NCBI RefSeq assembly: GCF_004565465.1
Contig: NZ_SRHY01000009.1
Coordinates: 1 to 64,000, forward strand
DNA length: 64,000 nt
Source: Lentibacillus salicampi
GTDB taxonomy: Bacteria; Bacillota; Bacilli; Bacillales; Amphibacillaceae
Reading direction: 5' to 3'
The notes below the pieces were generated by a model, which worked only from the letters and a program-made list of their open reading frames with translations, did no database searches and was not told the DNA's origin. Shown in pieces: positions 36,378 through 46,396 of this stretch (within the stretch, counting starts at the first letter, position 1; every line of letters starts with the position of its first letter). A program made the position numbers and the translations under genes.

Positions 36378-37559
36378 ATGAATATTGTATTCCTGGTAAC
36401 CGGATTATTATTGGTATTTGCCATTGGCTATTTATTCAGTAATGACAGGAAACATATCAACTATAAACGAATTGGCATCATGCTGGCTGCGCAGCTGATT
36501 CTGGTTTTCACGCTGATGAACACGAGCTTCGGATTGACCATCGTCCGAAATATCGGGAATTTTTTCGAGGAACTGATGGCGATTGCCGACGCTGGTATCG
36601 AATTCGTACTGGGCGGCATTGTCAATGAAGGCGAAGAGCCGTTTATATTTACAGCATTACTGCCGCTTGTTTTTATTTCCGTTTTGATTGGGATTCTCAA
36701 TCATATCAAAATATTGCCTGTGCTTATTAAGTACACAGGACTCATTTTAAGCAAAATCACGGGAATGGGAAAATTGGAAAGCTATTTTGCCGTATCCACT
36801 GCCGTGCTCGGACAGCCAGAGGTATTTTTAACGATTATGAAACAAATTCCCCTGTTGTCTCAAAGACGCCTATATACCATTTGCACATCCGCTATGAGCG
36901 CCGTCAGTATGGCAATGGTCGGTGCTTATATGACGATGCTTGAGCCGAAGTATGTCGTAACAGCCGTCGCATTGAATATATTCAGTGCACTCATTGTCGC
37001 GAATATCATTAACCCCTATGATGTTGCGGAGGAAGACGATTTAGCACAGACCGAAGAACAGGAGCGTGTTCCCTTTTTTCAAATGGTATCGCAAAGTGTC
37101 ATGGACGGTCTCAAACTTGTTGTAACCGTTGCCGCCATGCTGTTAGGTTTTATTTCGCTGATGGAATTAATCAACGTTCTATTTCTCGGCGTGTTTAACA
37201 TCTCCTTCCAAACGTTATTGGGCTATATTTTTGCACCCATTGCCTTTTTAATGGGGGTGCCGTGGTCAGAAGTTGTGGATGCAGGGAGCATCATGGCAAC
37301 AAAACTGGTGACAAACGAATTTGTAGCCATGTTAAACTTTGGGGACATCTCAGCGGGGCTATCCGAAAAAACAACCGCGATTGTCTCCGTCTACCTTGTC
37401 AGCTTTGCCAACTTCGGGACGGTCGGTATTATTGCTGGTTCGATCAGATCGATCAGTGAAAAGCAGGGTAATTATATATCCAAAGTTGCCCTGAAGTTAT
37501 TGCTGGGTGCCACCTTGGCCTCTGTCATATCAGGTACCATGATGGGGCTGGTTATTTAA
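36378..37559 (+). CDS. Concentrative nucleoside transporter (CNT/NupC family), probable pseudouridine permease
   Basis: A cation-coupled nucleoside importer of 393 residues, normal for bacterial NupC. About ten membrane spans are visible, with the CNT core segments TGMGKLESYFAVSTAVLGQPEVFL, YTICTSAMSAVSMAMVGAYM and ATKLVTNEFVAML. AAGAGGG precedes ATG 36378. Its position after psuK-psuG and the E. coli psuT (YeiM) precedent make pseudouridine the likely cargo. The MITE-like element and terminator upstream suggest the original operon spacing was disturbed. Confidence 0.88.
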   Translation: MNIVFLVTGLLLVFAIGYLFSNDRKHINYKRIGIMLAAQLILVFTLMNTSFGLTIVRNIGNFFEELMAIADAGIEFVLGGIVNEGEEPFIFTALLPLVFISVLIGILNHIKILPVLIKYTGLILSKITGMGKLESYFAVSTAVLGQPEVFLTIMKQIPLLSQRRLYTICTSAMSAVSMAMVGAYMTMLEPKYVVTAVALNIFSALIVANIINPYDVAEEDDLAQTEEQERVPFFQMVSQSVMDGLKLVVTVAAMLLGFISLMELINVLFLGVFNISFQTLLGYIFAPIAFLMGVPWSEVVDAGSIMATKLVTNEFVAMLNFGDISAGLSEKTTAIVSVYLVSFANFGTVGIIAGSIRSISEKQGNYISKVALKLLLGATLASVISGTMMGLVI

Positions 37560-37772
37560 AGGAAGTAAAGATGCTTTTGGGTGTGTTCTCTCAGGCACGG
37601 TTGATTGGAATGACAAATTATATTTCCAAACGGCAAATTCAATCACTGTGGTGAGCATTCACCCAAATACGCATTATGAAAAAAAGAAAACCATTCAATA
37701 GAAGACTTGTTATCCCGAATAGTGCAATGGCTGCGATATCACTCTTAAAAACGAAGAAACCGACGACAAACG

Positions 37773-38204
37773 CTAAGCTGCGGCTGCAACCAGGACGATC
37801 GTATAAATCAAATGCAGGCGCTGCGCATTTAAGACGGGCATTGAGTGCACAAACTCATAGGCGGCACCATAAGCACCCGCTCTCGGATATTTTTTGATAA
37901 GATCATTTATAATCGCTAAAAAATCCGGCTTCCACGCATCATCAGCATCCAAGAAACCAATATAATCATAGGATGCATACCATATTCCATGGTTTCTGGC
38001 CGAGGCCACGCCGCCATTCTGTTTGATGATTACCTTTACTCTTGCGTCTTTTGGACGTTTTACTTCCTCATAACTGGAATCAGTGGAACCATCATCAACA
38101 ACGATCACCTCAAATTCCTGATGCGTTTTTGCCAGAACGGAATGGATCGCCCGTCTGATATGTTCTTCCTTATTGTATAGCGGGATCACCACTAAAAAAT
38201 ACAT
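37773..38204 (-). pseudogene. Truncated family 2 glycosyltransferase
   Basis: The N-terminal 130 or so residues are a normal GT-A fold: VVIPLYNKEEHIRRAI, VIVVDDGSTDSS, GVASARNHG and the metal-binding IGFLDADDAWKPDF. The frame then leaves the family after about EFVHSMPVL and ends in a short hydrophobic tail at 143 residues, against about 300 or more for intact enzymes. ATG 38204 has GGAGGAG at 10-nt spacing, so the 5' end is intact and the loss is at the 3' end, where 37560-37772 holds no recognisable remainder. Confidence 0.7.
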
Positions 38205-38402
38205 CTGACGTCTTCTCCTCCGACTTTTCCTGGAATTAAAGGAAGCACTTCTGGAATCTGGAACTAATGAGGAGACAAAGCATATCTGTCATTTTCTCCA
38301 TATTACGCTCTTCCTATAAGTTTCGAGCCCGTAAATTCATCAGCACAACCATTTCGCGTGGGTAAAATTGTCCCTGAATAATGCTGCAACGCTCGTGATG
38401 GG

Positions 38403-38683
38403 CTTCTATCGATTAAAACTGCCCCCTTTTCGCTACGAATTCATCGTGAGAAACCTTCTATCGATTAAAACCTCCCTCTTTTCGCTCCGAATTCATCGTG
38501 AGGACCCTTCTATCGATTAAAACCACTCCCTTTTCGCTCCGGATTCATCGTGAGAAACCTTCTATCGATTAAAACCTCCCTCTTTTCGCTCCGAATTCAT
38601 CGTGAGAAACCTTCTATCGATTGAAACCTCCCTCTTTTCGCTCCGAATTCATCGTGAGGACCCTTCTATCGATTAAAACCACC
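38403..38683. repeat. 52-bp minisatellite, about 5.4 copies
   Basis: CTTCTATCGATTAAAAC begins exactly every 52 bases at 38403, 38455, 38507, 38559, 38611 and 38663. Each unit also contains TTTTCGCTCCGAATTCATCG. Units differ mainly at their junctions (GAGAAAC or GAGGACC). The whole period is conserved, with no variable spacers, so this is not a CRISPR array. It fills the non-coding stretch ahead of the cysC stop; 38205-38402 shows nothing else. Confidence 0.85.
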
Positions 38684-38725
38684 TTCCTCAGTCGTGAAAT
38701 GCCGTCTTTCGATCACGGCCGGGCA

Positions 38726-39328
38726 TTATTCCAGATATCCCTGCCCTTTCAAATAAGCTACAATCTCCGCCACCGACTCCGCTAGACTCTGCTTATCCGT
38801 GTCCACGGTGATTTCCGGATTCACGGGGGCTTCATATGGTGCGTCAATTCCCGTAAACCCTTTGATTTCACCGGCGCGTGCTTTCTTGTACAGCCCTTTT
38901 GGGTCTCTGGATTCACACGTCTCAACACTGGCATCGACAAACACTTCAATGAACTCATGGTCACCCAAGAGACTTCGGACATCATCACGGTCTTCACGAT
39001 ATGGTGAAATAAATGCGGATAATGTCAACAACCCGGCATCGACCATCAGCTTGGAAACTTCACCAATGCGACGGATGTTTTCTTTACGGTCTTCGGGGCT
39101 AAAGCCGAGATTTTTATTCAGACCGTGGCGGATGTTGTCACCATCCAAACGATACGTTCGCACGCCCATTTGATAAAGCTCTTTTTCCAGTGCCACCGAA
39201 ATAGTCGACTTCCCTGATCCGGACAAGCCGGTGAACCAGACCACAGCACTCTTGTGGTTATTCAGCTTTCGCCGGTGTTCTTTCATTACTTGCGAATCAT
39301 GCCATACGATATTTTCTGACTTAGCCAT
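38726..39328 (-). CDS. cysC: Adenylylsulfate (APS) kinase
   Basis: Phosphorylates APS at the 3' position to give PAPS for sulfate assimilation. The product is 200 residues. The Walker A loop GLSGSGKST is at 34-42, followed by [31 protein letters not shown] and [23 protein letters not shown], all family landmarks. AAGGAGG at 8-nt spacing selects ATG 39328, 29 codons inside the longest frame. It is third after sat and the SLC13 carrier. No PAPS reductase (cysH) is in the window. Confidence 0.95.
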   Translation of the reverse strand: MAKSENIVWHDSQVMKEHRRKLNNHKSAVVWFTGLSGSGKSTISVALEKELYQMGVRTYRLDGDNIRHGLNKNLGFSPEDRKENIRRIGEVSKLMVDAGLLTLSAFISPYREDRDDVRSLLGDHEFIEVFVDASVETCESRDPKGLYKKARAGEIKGFTGIDAPYEAPVNPEITVDTDKQSLAESVAEIVAYLKGQGYLE

Positions 39329-39403
39329 AAACACGTCCCTCCTTTTGGGACACGGGGTCTGACCCCGTGTCCCTATATGATTTAGCCATAAACACGCCCC
39401 CCT
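39317..39403. repeat. Palindromic repeat copy 3 flanked by a duplication of the cysC start region
   Basis: A perfect palindrome at 39347-39373 (GGGACACGGGG-TCTGA-CCCCGTGTCCC) is flanked by near-identical direct repeats at 39317-39343 and 39378-39403. Both contain TTAGCCATAAACACG, the complement of the cysC ribosome-site and start region. The upstream copy encodes a second in-phase-looking ATGGCTAAATCA. Confidence 0.75.
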
Positions 39404-41180
39404 AAAACCATACATGATAAATAATCAAAACGGATGTAACCATCACTAACAAACTGAGTGGGAGTCCCACTTTCACATAATCCGAAAATGTGTAGCCGCC
39501 AGGACCATATACGATCAAGTTGGTCTGATAGCCGATGGGTGTGATGAAACTTGCAGAAGCGGCAATCGCAATGACTACAGCAAATCCCATTGGCTCAAGT
39601 GAGAGCGCACGGGCCATTTCAATTCCGATCGGCAGCATGATGACGGCGGCTGCACTGTTGGTGATCAGCTCGGTAAACACATTGGTCAGAATATAGACCG
39701 TAAACAGGATGGCCATGAGTCCCAATGGCTCAGCCAAACCCAGCAGGCCGTCCGCAATCCATTCGGCAAGACCCGTTTTCCTGATGGCGACGCCGATCCC
39801 CAGTGCACTGGCAATCAGCAGCAGCACATTGAAGTGCACATAGTCCCTGGCTTCCCCGGGTGTAATAATTTTTGCTAGCCAAAAAACCATGACAGCCAGC
39901 GCCATTGCCTTAAACATGCTTAGCCATCCCAGTGTCACCGTTATAATCATTGCCAGCAGCACGATGATCGAAAACCACCCTTTCGTTGTGCTCTGATTCA
40001 GGGTGGCCGGTGTATCCAGCGGCGACACGACAAAAAAATCATTCGATCGCTGATGTTTTTTAACAAAATCGGTACCAGCCAGCAACAACAGCGAATCACC
40101 GGGTTTCAACACGATATCCCCGACTTTGCTCCGGATCCGTTCATGATGTCGGTGCACCGCAATGACCCCAGCATCATAACGAGAGCGGAACTGCGCCTGT
40201 TTAATCGACTTGGATAAAAGTGACGACTGGTCCGACACGACGGCATCCACCAGACTGGTCGACCCATCCCTCAACTCATCAAGCCCAATATACGTCCCGG
40301 TTTCCAGCTGCAGGCCTTTCTTTTTTTGCAAATCAGCAATCGTTGAAATCAACCCGGTGAAAATTAGACGATCGCCCACTTGAATAAGCGTTGTCGACTT
40401 AACCGGCGAAATCCGTTCATCCCCACGAATGATCTCAATCAGATAAAGACCTTTCAAATCACGCAGCCCGGCTTGCCGGACACTACGGTTAAGGTAACCG
40501 AACGCTCGTGTCACTTGCATTTCAGCCATATATTCTTTGGAGTCTTCCACCATTTTCCGGCTAAAACCTTTATGATCCGGCAAAAGTTTGTTTCCGATTG
40601 TAAATAGATAAATGAGTCCGATGACTGCAGCCGGTATGCCAACGACAGCCAATGTGAAAAACGAAAAACCCTCCAGCCCAAAGTCGAGCAGCAAACCGTG
40701 CACAACCAGGTTCGTGGATGTCCCCATTAATGTGATGGTGCCGCCCAGAATGGTGGCATAGGACAAGGGGATCAAAAATTTAGATGGGGCGATCCCGCGG
40801 TCTTCACACCACTTTTTAATGATCGGCGTAAATGTCACAACGATGGGGGTGTTGTTCAAAAAAGCGGAAAACGCAGACGTCGGGACAAAAAAGCGGACCA
40901 TCGACTCAGTATATGTGTTGCTGTTCTGTAGCCATTTCTGCATCAGTTGATCAACCAGCCCGTTTTTCTGCACAGCGCCAGCAACGATGAACAATAATGC
41001 AACCGTCAGCATCCCCTCGTTGGAAAAACCGCTCAATGCCTCATCAACCGTTAGGACACCGGACAGTAGCAGGATCACCAATACGGAAAAAATAACCATG
41101 TCCGGCCGGGCAACTTCAAACAGCAGCCCGGCAAGCATGGCCAGCAGCAAACTTAGAACAAACATCATTTCAAACGACAT
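39402..41180 (-). CDS. SLC13-family anion permease with TrkA-C domains, probable sulfate importer
   Basis: A polytopic carrier of 592 residues. Two blocks of membrane spans flank a central soluble region (about 205-375) holding two TrkA-C/RCK-C modules ([14 protein letters not shown] and [15 protein letters not shown]). Family motifs include [18 protein letters not shown] and [15 protein letters not shown], related pseudo-repeats of the SLC13/CitT fold. It lies between sat and cysC on the same strand, so sulfate is the best-supported cargo. Related proteins carry sulfate in algae and cyanobacteria. It differs from CysP, the carrier used by B. subtilis. Confidence 0.82.
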   Translation of the reverse strand: MSFEMMFVLSLLLAMLAGLLFEVARPDMVIFSVLVILLLSGVLTVDEALSGFSNEGMLTVALLFIVAGAVQKNGLVDQLMQKWLQNSNTYTESMVRFFVPTSAFSAFLNNTPIVVTFTPIIKKWCEDRGIAPSKFLIPLSYATILGGTITLMGTSTNLVVHGLLLDFGLEGFSFFTLAVVGIPAAVIGLIYLFTIGNKLLPDHKGFSRKMVEDSKEYMAEMQVTRAFGYLNRSVRQAGLRDLKGLYLIEIIRGDERISPVKSTTLIQVGDRLIFTGLISTIADLQKKKGLQLETGTYIGLDELRDGSTSLVDAVVSDQSSLLSKSIKQAQFRSRYDAGVIAVHRHHERIRSKVGDIVLKPGDSLLLLAGTDFVKKHQRSNDFFVVSPLDTPATLNQSTTKGWFSIIVLLAMIITVTLGWLSMFKAMALAVMVFWLAKIITPGEARDYVHFNVLLLIASALGIGVAIRKTGLAEWIADGLLGLAEPLGLMAILFTVYILTNVFTELITNSAAAVIMLPIGIEMARALSLEPMGFAVVIAIAASASFITPIGYQTNLIVYGPGGYTFSDYVKVGLPLSLLVMVTSVLIIYHVWF

Positions 41181-41202
41181 GGGATCGATCCCCTTTAACC
41201 TG

Positions 41203-41239
41203 TGTTCAAAAAATGCGCCTGAACTAGACTTTTTGAACC
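41203..41239. repeat. Short inverted repeat related to the MITE-like termini
   Basis: GTTCAAAAA and CTTTTTGAAC arms enclose about 16 bases. The ends match the termini of the element at 36127, so this may be an internally deleted copy. It lies between sat and the SLC13 gene and could act as a weak attenuator. Confidence 0.45.
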
Positions 41240-41240
41240 G

Positions 41241-42398
41241 CTACGCTTCATTTTTCTGCATACCTTTGATTAGCACATCAGCCACTTCCGGACGTGAAAA
41301 TTCCTTTGGTGGACGTTTGCCGTTCCGAAGCAGTTCACGCACTTTGGTGCCACTTAAATGGACATGATTCCCCCTGTCGTGCGGGCATGTTTTGGAAGAC
41401 GCCATATTTTCACAAACCGTGCAGTAAAAGGCATGCTCAAATTTGAAAATCTGAATGCCAAGTTCCTCTTCATACTGGGCGATCATCTGCTGGGCCTCAT
41501 ACGTGCCGTAATAATCCCCGACGCCGGCGTGGTCGCGCCCGACAATAAAGTGCGTGCAACCATAATTTTTCCGGACGATCGCATGCAAAATCGCCTCTTT
41601 CGGTCCGGCATAGCGCATGGCTGCCGGATAGATGACAAGAAGTACTCGATCTTTCACGTAATAATTGCGCAGTATCGTTTCATAGCTTTCCATCCGCACA
41701 TCCGCCGGGATATCATCTGACTTGGTTTCACCGACAAGCGGGTTCAACAGCAAACCATCGACTGATTCAAGGGCTGTTTTTTGAATATGCTCGTGTGCCC
41801 GGTGGACCGGGTTACGTGTTTGGAAGCCAACAATGGTTTTCCAACCCAAGTCCTCGAACATCTTCCGTGTTTCCACCGGGTCCATGTAATAGCTTGCAAA
41901 CTCACTGTGGTCCGGACGATTGAAAAGCGTAATCGGCCCACCAAGATACACATCCCCTTTCGCATAAACTTTCTTCACACCAGGGTGCGCACCATCAGTC
42001 GTGCCATAAATATTCACCACTTCTTTCGCTTTATCATATGCATATTTTTCTTCCACGGTGATGGTTCCATAGATGACACCATCTTCCCCTTTGAGGGCAA
42101 TTTCTTCGTCAATGTTAAAATTCTTAGTCTGTTCTTCAGCTGCCGGCAGTGTTATCGGAATACTCCAGATGGTGCCATCCGCAAGACGTGTATTCCGAAC
42201 GACATTCTCATAATCAGCCTGCCCCATGAACCCTGTCAGAGGACTGAAACCGCCCGTCCCGATCAGTTCCAAATCGGAAATCACCCAAGAACTGACCGTC
42301 AGTGACGGAAGCGCCTCAGCATGCCTGATGGCCCGCGCGCGATTAGGCCCCGTTAATTCACGGCTGATTAACCTGCCGCCATGTGGTTGATTGACCAT
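41241..42398 (-). CDS. sat: Sulfate adenylyltransferase
   Basis: Makes APS from ATP and sulfate. The 385-residue enzyme shows the ATP-sulfurylase motifs [11 protein letters not shown] and [12 protein letters not shown], plus a C-terminal cysteine-containing stretch ([23 protein letters not shown], here described by its ends) seen in Bacillus-type Sat. GGGAGGG at 6-nt spacing selects ATG 42398, 25 codons inside the longest frame. It is first in the sat-SLC13-cysC operon. Confidence 0.95.
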   Translation of the reverse strand: MVNQPHGGRLISRELTGPNRARAIRHAEALPSLTVSSWVISDLELIGTGGFSPLTGFMGQADYENVVRNTRLADGTIWSIPITLPAAEEQTKNFNIDEEIALKGEDGVIYGTITVEEKYAYDKAKEVVNIYGTTDGAHPGVKKVYAKGDVYLGGPITLFNRPDHSEFASYYMDPVETRKMFEDLGWKTIVGFQTRNPVHRAHEHIQKTALESVDGLLLNPLVGETKSDDIPADVRMESYETILRNYYVKDRVLLVIYPAAMRYAGPKEAILHAIVRKNYGCTHFIVGRDHAGVGDYYGTYEAQQMIAQYEEELGIQIFKFEHAFYCTVCENMASSKTCPHDRGNHVHLSGTKVRELLRNGKRPPKEFSRPEVADVLIKGMQKNEA

Positions 42399-42564
42399 AC
42401 GATACCCTCCCGAATTCCGTTTCCATACACTAACATATTGCTGAAAAGTTTCGGATGGAACCACTTTTGCCATATGTTTGGGCGGTACGTGACACCATTT
42501 TGTGTTATGCAGGGCTCAAAGTTCGGGCAAAATAAAAAAACACCGATCGTTAAGGCGCTTTACC

Positions 42565-42592
42565 AAATCTAAGGTTTATCAACCATAGATTT
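42565..42592. promoter_or_regulatory. 28-bp inverted repeat upstream of sat
   Basis: AAATCTA-A-GGTT-TATC-AACC-A-TAGATTT pairs over 11 positions, 167 bases ahead of the sat start. It may be an operator or leader hairpin. The sequence does not match an S-box or T-box leader. Otherwise 42399-42720 shows no gene. Confidence 0.4.
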
Positions 42593-42720
42593 TGTTGTTG
42601 ATCCATTGTTAAATCAGCGGATTATTTATGCGAAAATGAAATTATTGATAAGCATATCGATGCGGGGGTGTTTCTTGTTCTATTATGTGAACATGAGGTG
42701 AAAACCAGTCGATCTGAATA

Positions 42721-42763
42721 AAAAAAGCACCCGCCCTCCTTCTTACGGAGGACGCGTGCTTGT
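42721..42763 (-). terminator. Terminator of the aldehyde dehydrogenase gene
   Basis: GC-rich arms (GCACCCGCCCTCC paired with GGAGGACGCGTGC) and a run of six T on the minus strand. It isolates the ALDH gene from sat. Confidence 0.85.
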
Positions 42764-42772
42764 TGCGTTTAC

Positions 42773-44200
42773 TTAGAACGGGAAGCCCTTAATCGCTCGC
42801 GGCTCCAGATATTCATCAATACCATAGTCGCCCCATTCACGGCCATTTCCTGATTGTTTAAAGCCGCCAAATGGTGCTGAGAAGTCCTGCGCGGCATTAT
42901 TGACGGTAATTTGGCCAGCACGTATGCTAGTGGCCACTTTTCTTAGTGTGTCAGCATCTTTACCAACAACATACCCAGCCAATCCATAAATGGTATCATT
43001 CGCAATTTCAATGGCTTCATCAATACCCTCGTACGTAATCACTGACATGACAGGCCCGAAAATTTCTTCTTGGGCAATGACCATATCATTGCTAACATTT
43101 GTGAAGACGGTTGGTTTCACGTAATAGCCTTCCTCAAGCCCATCAGGTTTTCCAGTGCCGCCTGTGACAAGAGTTGCTCCTTCTGCCGATCCTTTTTCGA
43201 TATACGACTGGACACGGTCCCATTGTTTGGCCGAAACAAGCGGACCCATAAAGTTCTCTTTATCGGTAGGATCACCAACATTGTACTTGGATAAGACGTC
43301 TTTTACGGCTGCAATGAAATCATCGTGAATCGATTTCGGAACAAGGGTACGTGTTGCCGCCGTACAAACCTGACCGGTGTTCATGATCACATTGGTCACC
43401 GCTGTTTTGGCAGCCGTTTGAATGTCCGCATCACCGAGGACAACCAACGGTGATTTTCCGCCAAGTTCAAGGGAAACCTTTTTAATATCTTTTGCGGCGT
43501 TTTCCGAAATCTTCTGCCCGGTACCGCCTGATCCGGTAAATGAGATGAAGTCAATATCCGGGTGCGAACTGATCCCATTTCCAATGGTGTCACCTGTCCC
43601 ATTAACGAGATTAAAGACCCCTTTCGGTACGCCTGCTTTCTCAAATATTTCAGCTAGAAGGATGGCTGCATAAGGGGTAAGCTCCGATGGTTTCATAACA
43701 ACTGTACTACCGGAAGCAAAAGCGCCAGCTAATTTCGTCGATGTCTGATTCGTCGGGAAATTCCACGGTGTAATCAGTCCGGCAACACCGATCGGCTCTT
43801 TTTGAATCAATGTATCACCGCGCTGTTCCGTGAACGTAAAATGTTTGAGCTGCTCGGCTGCTTGTTTAAAATGCTGCAGCCCCATATTGTAATGAACTTT
43901 CTCACTAAGACTGACAGGCGATCCAAGTTCTTCGGTGATCACCTCGATGATATCGTCTTTCCGCTTTTCATATTCGTTTGCAATTTTTTCAAGAAGTTCA
44001 ATCCGCTCGTCTTTTGTGGTATTGGAGAATGCCGGAAATGCCTCACGTGCTGCCTGGACAGCCTTGTTCAGATCCTCCTGTGTCCCATTACTGACTTTCC
44101 CGATAACCTGTTCGGTTGCCGGATTGATGACGTCGATGGTTTCAGAACCTGTGGAATCTACCCATTCGCCGTTAATATAGTGCTTAATATAATCACGCAT
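42773..44200 (-). CDS. NAD(P)-dependent aldehyde dehydrogenase
   Basis: Oxidises an aldehyde to its acid, 475 residues. Landmarks are [16 protein letters not shown] (cofactor site), [11 protein letters not shown], the general base in LELGGKSP and the nucleophile in [11 protein letters not shown], with the usual EIFGPV later. It resembles the broad-specificity AldA/DhaS group of Firmicutes. ATG 44200 is preferred to GTG 44212, which abuts the ribosome site AAGGAG. It is bounded by terminators on both sides, so it is monocistronic and its substrate is not given by context. Confidence 0.9.
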   Translation of the reverse strand: MRDYIKHYINGEWVDSTGSETIDVINPATEQVIGKVSNGTQEDLNKAVQAAREAFPAFSNTTKDERIELLEKIANEYEKRKDDIIEVITEELGSPVSLSEKVHYNMGLQHFKQAAEQLKHFTFTEQRGDTLIQKEPIGVAGLITPWNFPTNQTSTKLAGAFASGSTVVMKPSELTPYAAILLAEIFEKAGVPKGVFNLVNGTGDTIGNGISSHPDIDFISFTGSGGTGQKISENAAKDIKKVSLELGGKSPLVVLGDADIQTAAKTAVTNVIMNTGQVCTAATRTLVPKSIHDDFIAAVKDVLSKYNVGDPTDKENFMGPLVSAKQWDRVQSYIEKGSAEGATLVTGGTGKPDGLEEGYYVKPTVFTNVSNDMVIAQEEIFGPVMSVITYEGIDEAIEIANDTIYGLAGYVVGKDADTLRKVATSIRAGQITVNNAAQDFSAPFGGFKQSGNGREWGDYGIDEYLEPRAIKGFPF

Positions 44201-44281
44201 ATCGTTATTCACTCCTTACATGAAGCTTGTATGTTTAGCTTATGTTTATGCTGTACCCCTATACATCAAGATAAAAACCTC

Positions 44282-44331
44282 AAAAAGCGGGATACGGATT
44301 ATGAAAAATTTTTCTTCCATCCATACCCCGC
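44282..44331 (-). terminator. Terminator of the TPP-controlled lipoprotein gene
   Basis: Minus-strand arms GCGGGGTATGGAT and ATCCGTATCCCGC with TTTTTG after them. It makes the OppA-type gene a single-gene transcript. Confidence 0.75.
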
Positions 44332-44380
44332 GTGTTCGATTTGTTCAGTCGCCTCCATAAAATTCTATCCAGTTTCGATG

Positions 44381-46045
44381 TTACGATTCCACGTCAACCC
44401 ATTTATAGTTATCCGCACTGACCTGATAGGTGATCAAATCGCTCACATTATTTTTTTGCAGATATGCTGTACCGGTTTGATAAAGCGGTACAAGCACAGC
44501 ACTTTCCTCAATCAGCAGCTGCTCCGCTTTTAGCAAGGCATTCCAACGCTTCATCGGCTCATCTGCAAGGGAAGATTTCGAATCAAGGACGAGTTTATCA
44601 TATTCTTCGTCCGAATAACCCGTATGGTTGCCTGGACTGTCGGTAATAAACAGATTCAAATAAGTCATCGGGTCCTGGTAGTCGCCACCCCATCCCGTTA
44701 AAATCAGCTCATATTCCTGATTGACATTAGCGGCCACACTCTGTTCAGGCGGGACGTTTTTTATCGTGATGGTCAGCCCTGGAAGTCTGGATTCCCACTG
44801 ATGCTTAAGATTTTCCGCAATGAGTTTGGATGAACTGGAATCAGAGGTCGTCAAGGCAAATTCCAACTCGTCTTTTCCCAGCTCCTCCAGTCCCTGCTGC
44901 CAGTGGTCTTTGGCTTCATCCACATCGTAATGAATCAATTCACCATTTTCCGCACGAAAGTCCTTTCCGGTTTCCGGATTTTCTGATAACCCCTGTGGCA
45001 CCGTGCCATACAAAACATTGGAACCGTTATTGAGAATGTCATTGACGATCACGTCCCTGTCCAGTGCCATATTCAATGCTTTTCGGATTTGTAAATTGGC
45101 AAGGTTCGTTTCTTCCCCATCTTTTCCTTGATTCATTTTTAAAAATTTGACCCCACCCGTCAGAAAGGTGTGGTATTCCTCATCTGATGCATACTGATCG
45201 ACAAAGTCGCCCGTCAAATCAACACGATCCAACTGATCATTTTGGTAAAGATCGACCGCGGTTTGGGTATCTTTCACCACATTAACCTCAATCCTGTCAA
45301 CATTCACGGCATCCTTATCCCAGTACTGATCATTTTTTTCGTATGTCCATGTATTTCCAGTTCCATTCCAGTCATCCAGGACAAATGGACCGTTATACAA
45401 GGTGTGTTCACTGCCTGTTGCGTATTGATCGCCTTGCTCCTTGATGAACTCCTCGGGCTGCGGAAAAAATACAGCTGTCGTCAATAAATCTTTAAAATAG
45501 GGCACCGGCTCTTCCAGCGTCACTTTTAATGTTTGCTCATCCAGTGCTTTAACACCCAGTTCGTCAACCGGTTTGTTGCCTTTTAAAATTTCTGATGCAC
45601 CTGCGACAATTTCCTCAAACTGTGGTCCGTATGCGGCGCCTGTTTCCGGATCGACTGCTTTTTTCCAGGCGTATTCAAAATCATCTGCCGTAACCGGTGA
45701 ACCATCTGACCAGGTGGCATCTTCCCGTATTTTAAACGTATAGACTCTATTATCTTCGCTGACTTCAGGTTCACTTGCCGCCATGGCCAATTGTGGGTCT
45801 CCATCTCGATCCAGACGGTATAAGCCTTCAAACACTTGGTTGATGACATTAAAGCTAAAGTCGTTATCGGCCATTGTTGGATTCAGGCCGGGAATTTCGC
45901 CGGACGCACTCAGCTGGAGTACGTTTTCTTCTTCGCCGCCGGAATCTCCTTCGCTCGCTGTGTTCTCCTGGTCCTCGCCATTGCAAGCTGCCAATAGAAG
46001 CAGAGACAGCAGTAAAAGTGGTAATAATTTTCGTATAAAGTTCAT
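44381..46045 (-). CDS. OppA/DppE-type ABC substrate-binding lipoprotein under TPP-riboswitch control
   Basis: A family 5 extracellular binding protein, 554 residues. The signal ends in LLLAAC (C21), then a Glu/Asp/Ser linker, LQLSASGEIPGLNPTMADN, VFEGLYRLDRDG and the family signature region FKIREDATWSDGSPVTADDFEYAWK. AAAGGGG precedes ATG 46045. Peptide-binding relatives carry oligopeptides, but some members bind nickel, heme or other small molecules. There are no permease or ATPase genes beside it, and it is bracketed by a TPP riboswitch and a terminator. Uptake of thiamin, a precursor or a thiamin-containing breakdown product is therefore a reasonable inference. Confidence 0.88.
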   Translation of the reverse strand: MNFIRKLLPLLLLSLLLLAACNGEDQENTASEGDSGGEEENVLQLSASGEIPGLNPTMADNDFSFNVINQVFEGLYRLDRDGDPQLAMAASEPEVSEDNRVYTFKIREDATWSDGSPVTADDFEYAWKKAVDPETGAAYGPQFEEIVAGASEILKGNKPVDELGVKALDEQTLKVTLEEPVPYFKDLLTTAVFFPQPEEFIKEQGDQYATGSEHTLYNGPFVLDDWNGTGNTWTYEKNDQYWDKDAVNVDRIEVNVVKDTQTAVDLYQNDQLDRVDLTGDFVDQYASDEEYHTFLTGGVKFLKMNQGKDGEETNLANLQIRKALNMALDRDVIVNDILNNGSNVLYGTVPQGLSENPETGKDFRAENGELIHYDVDEAKDHWQQGLEELGKDELEFALTTSDSSSSKLIAENLKHQWESRLPGLTITIKNVPPEQSVAANVNQEYELILTGWGGDYQDPMTYLNLFITDSPGNHTGYSDEEYDKLVLDSKSSLADEPMKRWNALLKAEQLLIEESAVLVPLYQTGTAYLQKNNVSDLITYQVSADNYKWVDVES

Positions 46046-46100
46046 CTCGTCTTCCCCTTTCTAATTCATCAGGCAACGCAGGTCACCTCGAACTTTTTTA

Positions 46101-46136
46101 CAGTAAAAAACTGCACCCCCGTGAGAATGCAGTTTG
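46101..46136 (-). terminator. Intrinsic terminator of the TPP riboswitch
   Basis: Minus-strand AAACTGCA and TGCAGTTTTTT arms form a hairpin ending in six T, between the aptamer and the lipoprotein start. It is the expected expression platform for transcription attenuation. Confidence 0.75.
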
Positions 46137-46171
46137 TTTAGGACCGTAACGAGTCACGTTATACAAACACA

Positions 46172-46256
46172 CACTTCCTCACGCCGGTATTATCCGGATC
46201 GAGTGCGTAGGGTCAGAACATGTTGTTCTTCTCAGCTATTCATAGCTCCCCTAGTG
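46172..46256 (-). ncRNA. TPP riboswitch (THI element)
   Basis: Read on the minus strand, the leader shows the conserved THI-box blocks in order: CACTAGGGGAGC, AGCTGAGAAG, TTCTGACCCT (usually GACCCTTTGAACCTGAT), CGATCCGGATAATACCGGCG and GAGGAAGTG closing the P1 stem with CACT. The third block is slightly diverged and P3 is short. The terminator lies about 36 bases further on. TPP binding would stop transcription of the OppA-type gene. Confidence 0.85.
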
Positions 46257-46285
46257 CTACCATCTTTTATGTAATTTAATTATCT

Positions 46286-46313
46286 ATTCTAACATGCAGA
46301 AATCTTTTTTCAA
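46286..46313 (-). promoter_or_regulatory. Promoter of the TPP-riboswitch transcript
   Basis: Minus-strand TTGAAA (46313-46308), 16-bp spacer, TAGAAT (46291-46286), about 30 bases ahead of the aptamer. Confidence 0.6.
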
Positions 46314-46396
46314 GTTTTTCCACCCGTCTGCAATTCCCGGCAAAAAAACCAATACCCCTTTTGATTTGCTGTCTCAATAATCGGTTCGTGTTACGC

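Noticed and set aside
38403-38683. Possible CRISPR array
   Set aside because: The full 52-bp period is conserved, with no distinct spacers, and no cas genes are present.
42399-42720. S-box (SAM) or T-box leader upstream of sat
   Set aside because: None of the conserved blocks of either leader is present; only a simple inverted repeat is seen.
46201-46216. A further GGGTCAGA-type palindromic repeat copy
   Set aside because: The match is part of the TPP aptamer (ACCCTAC on the minus strand) and lacks the outer arms.
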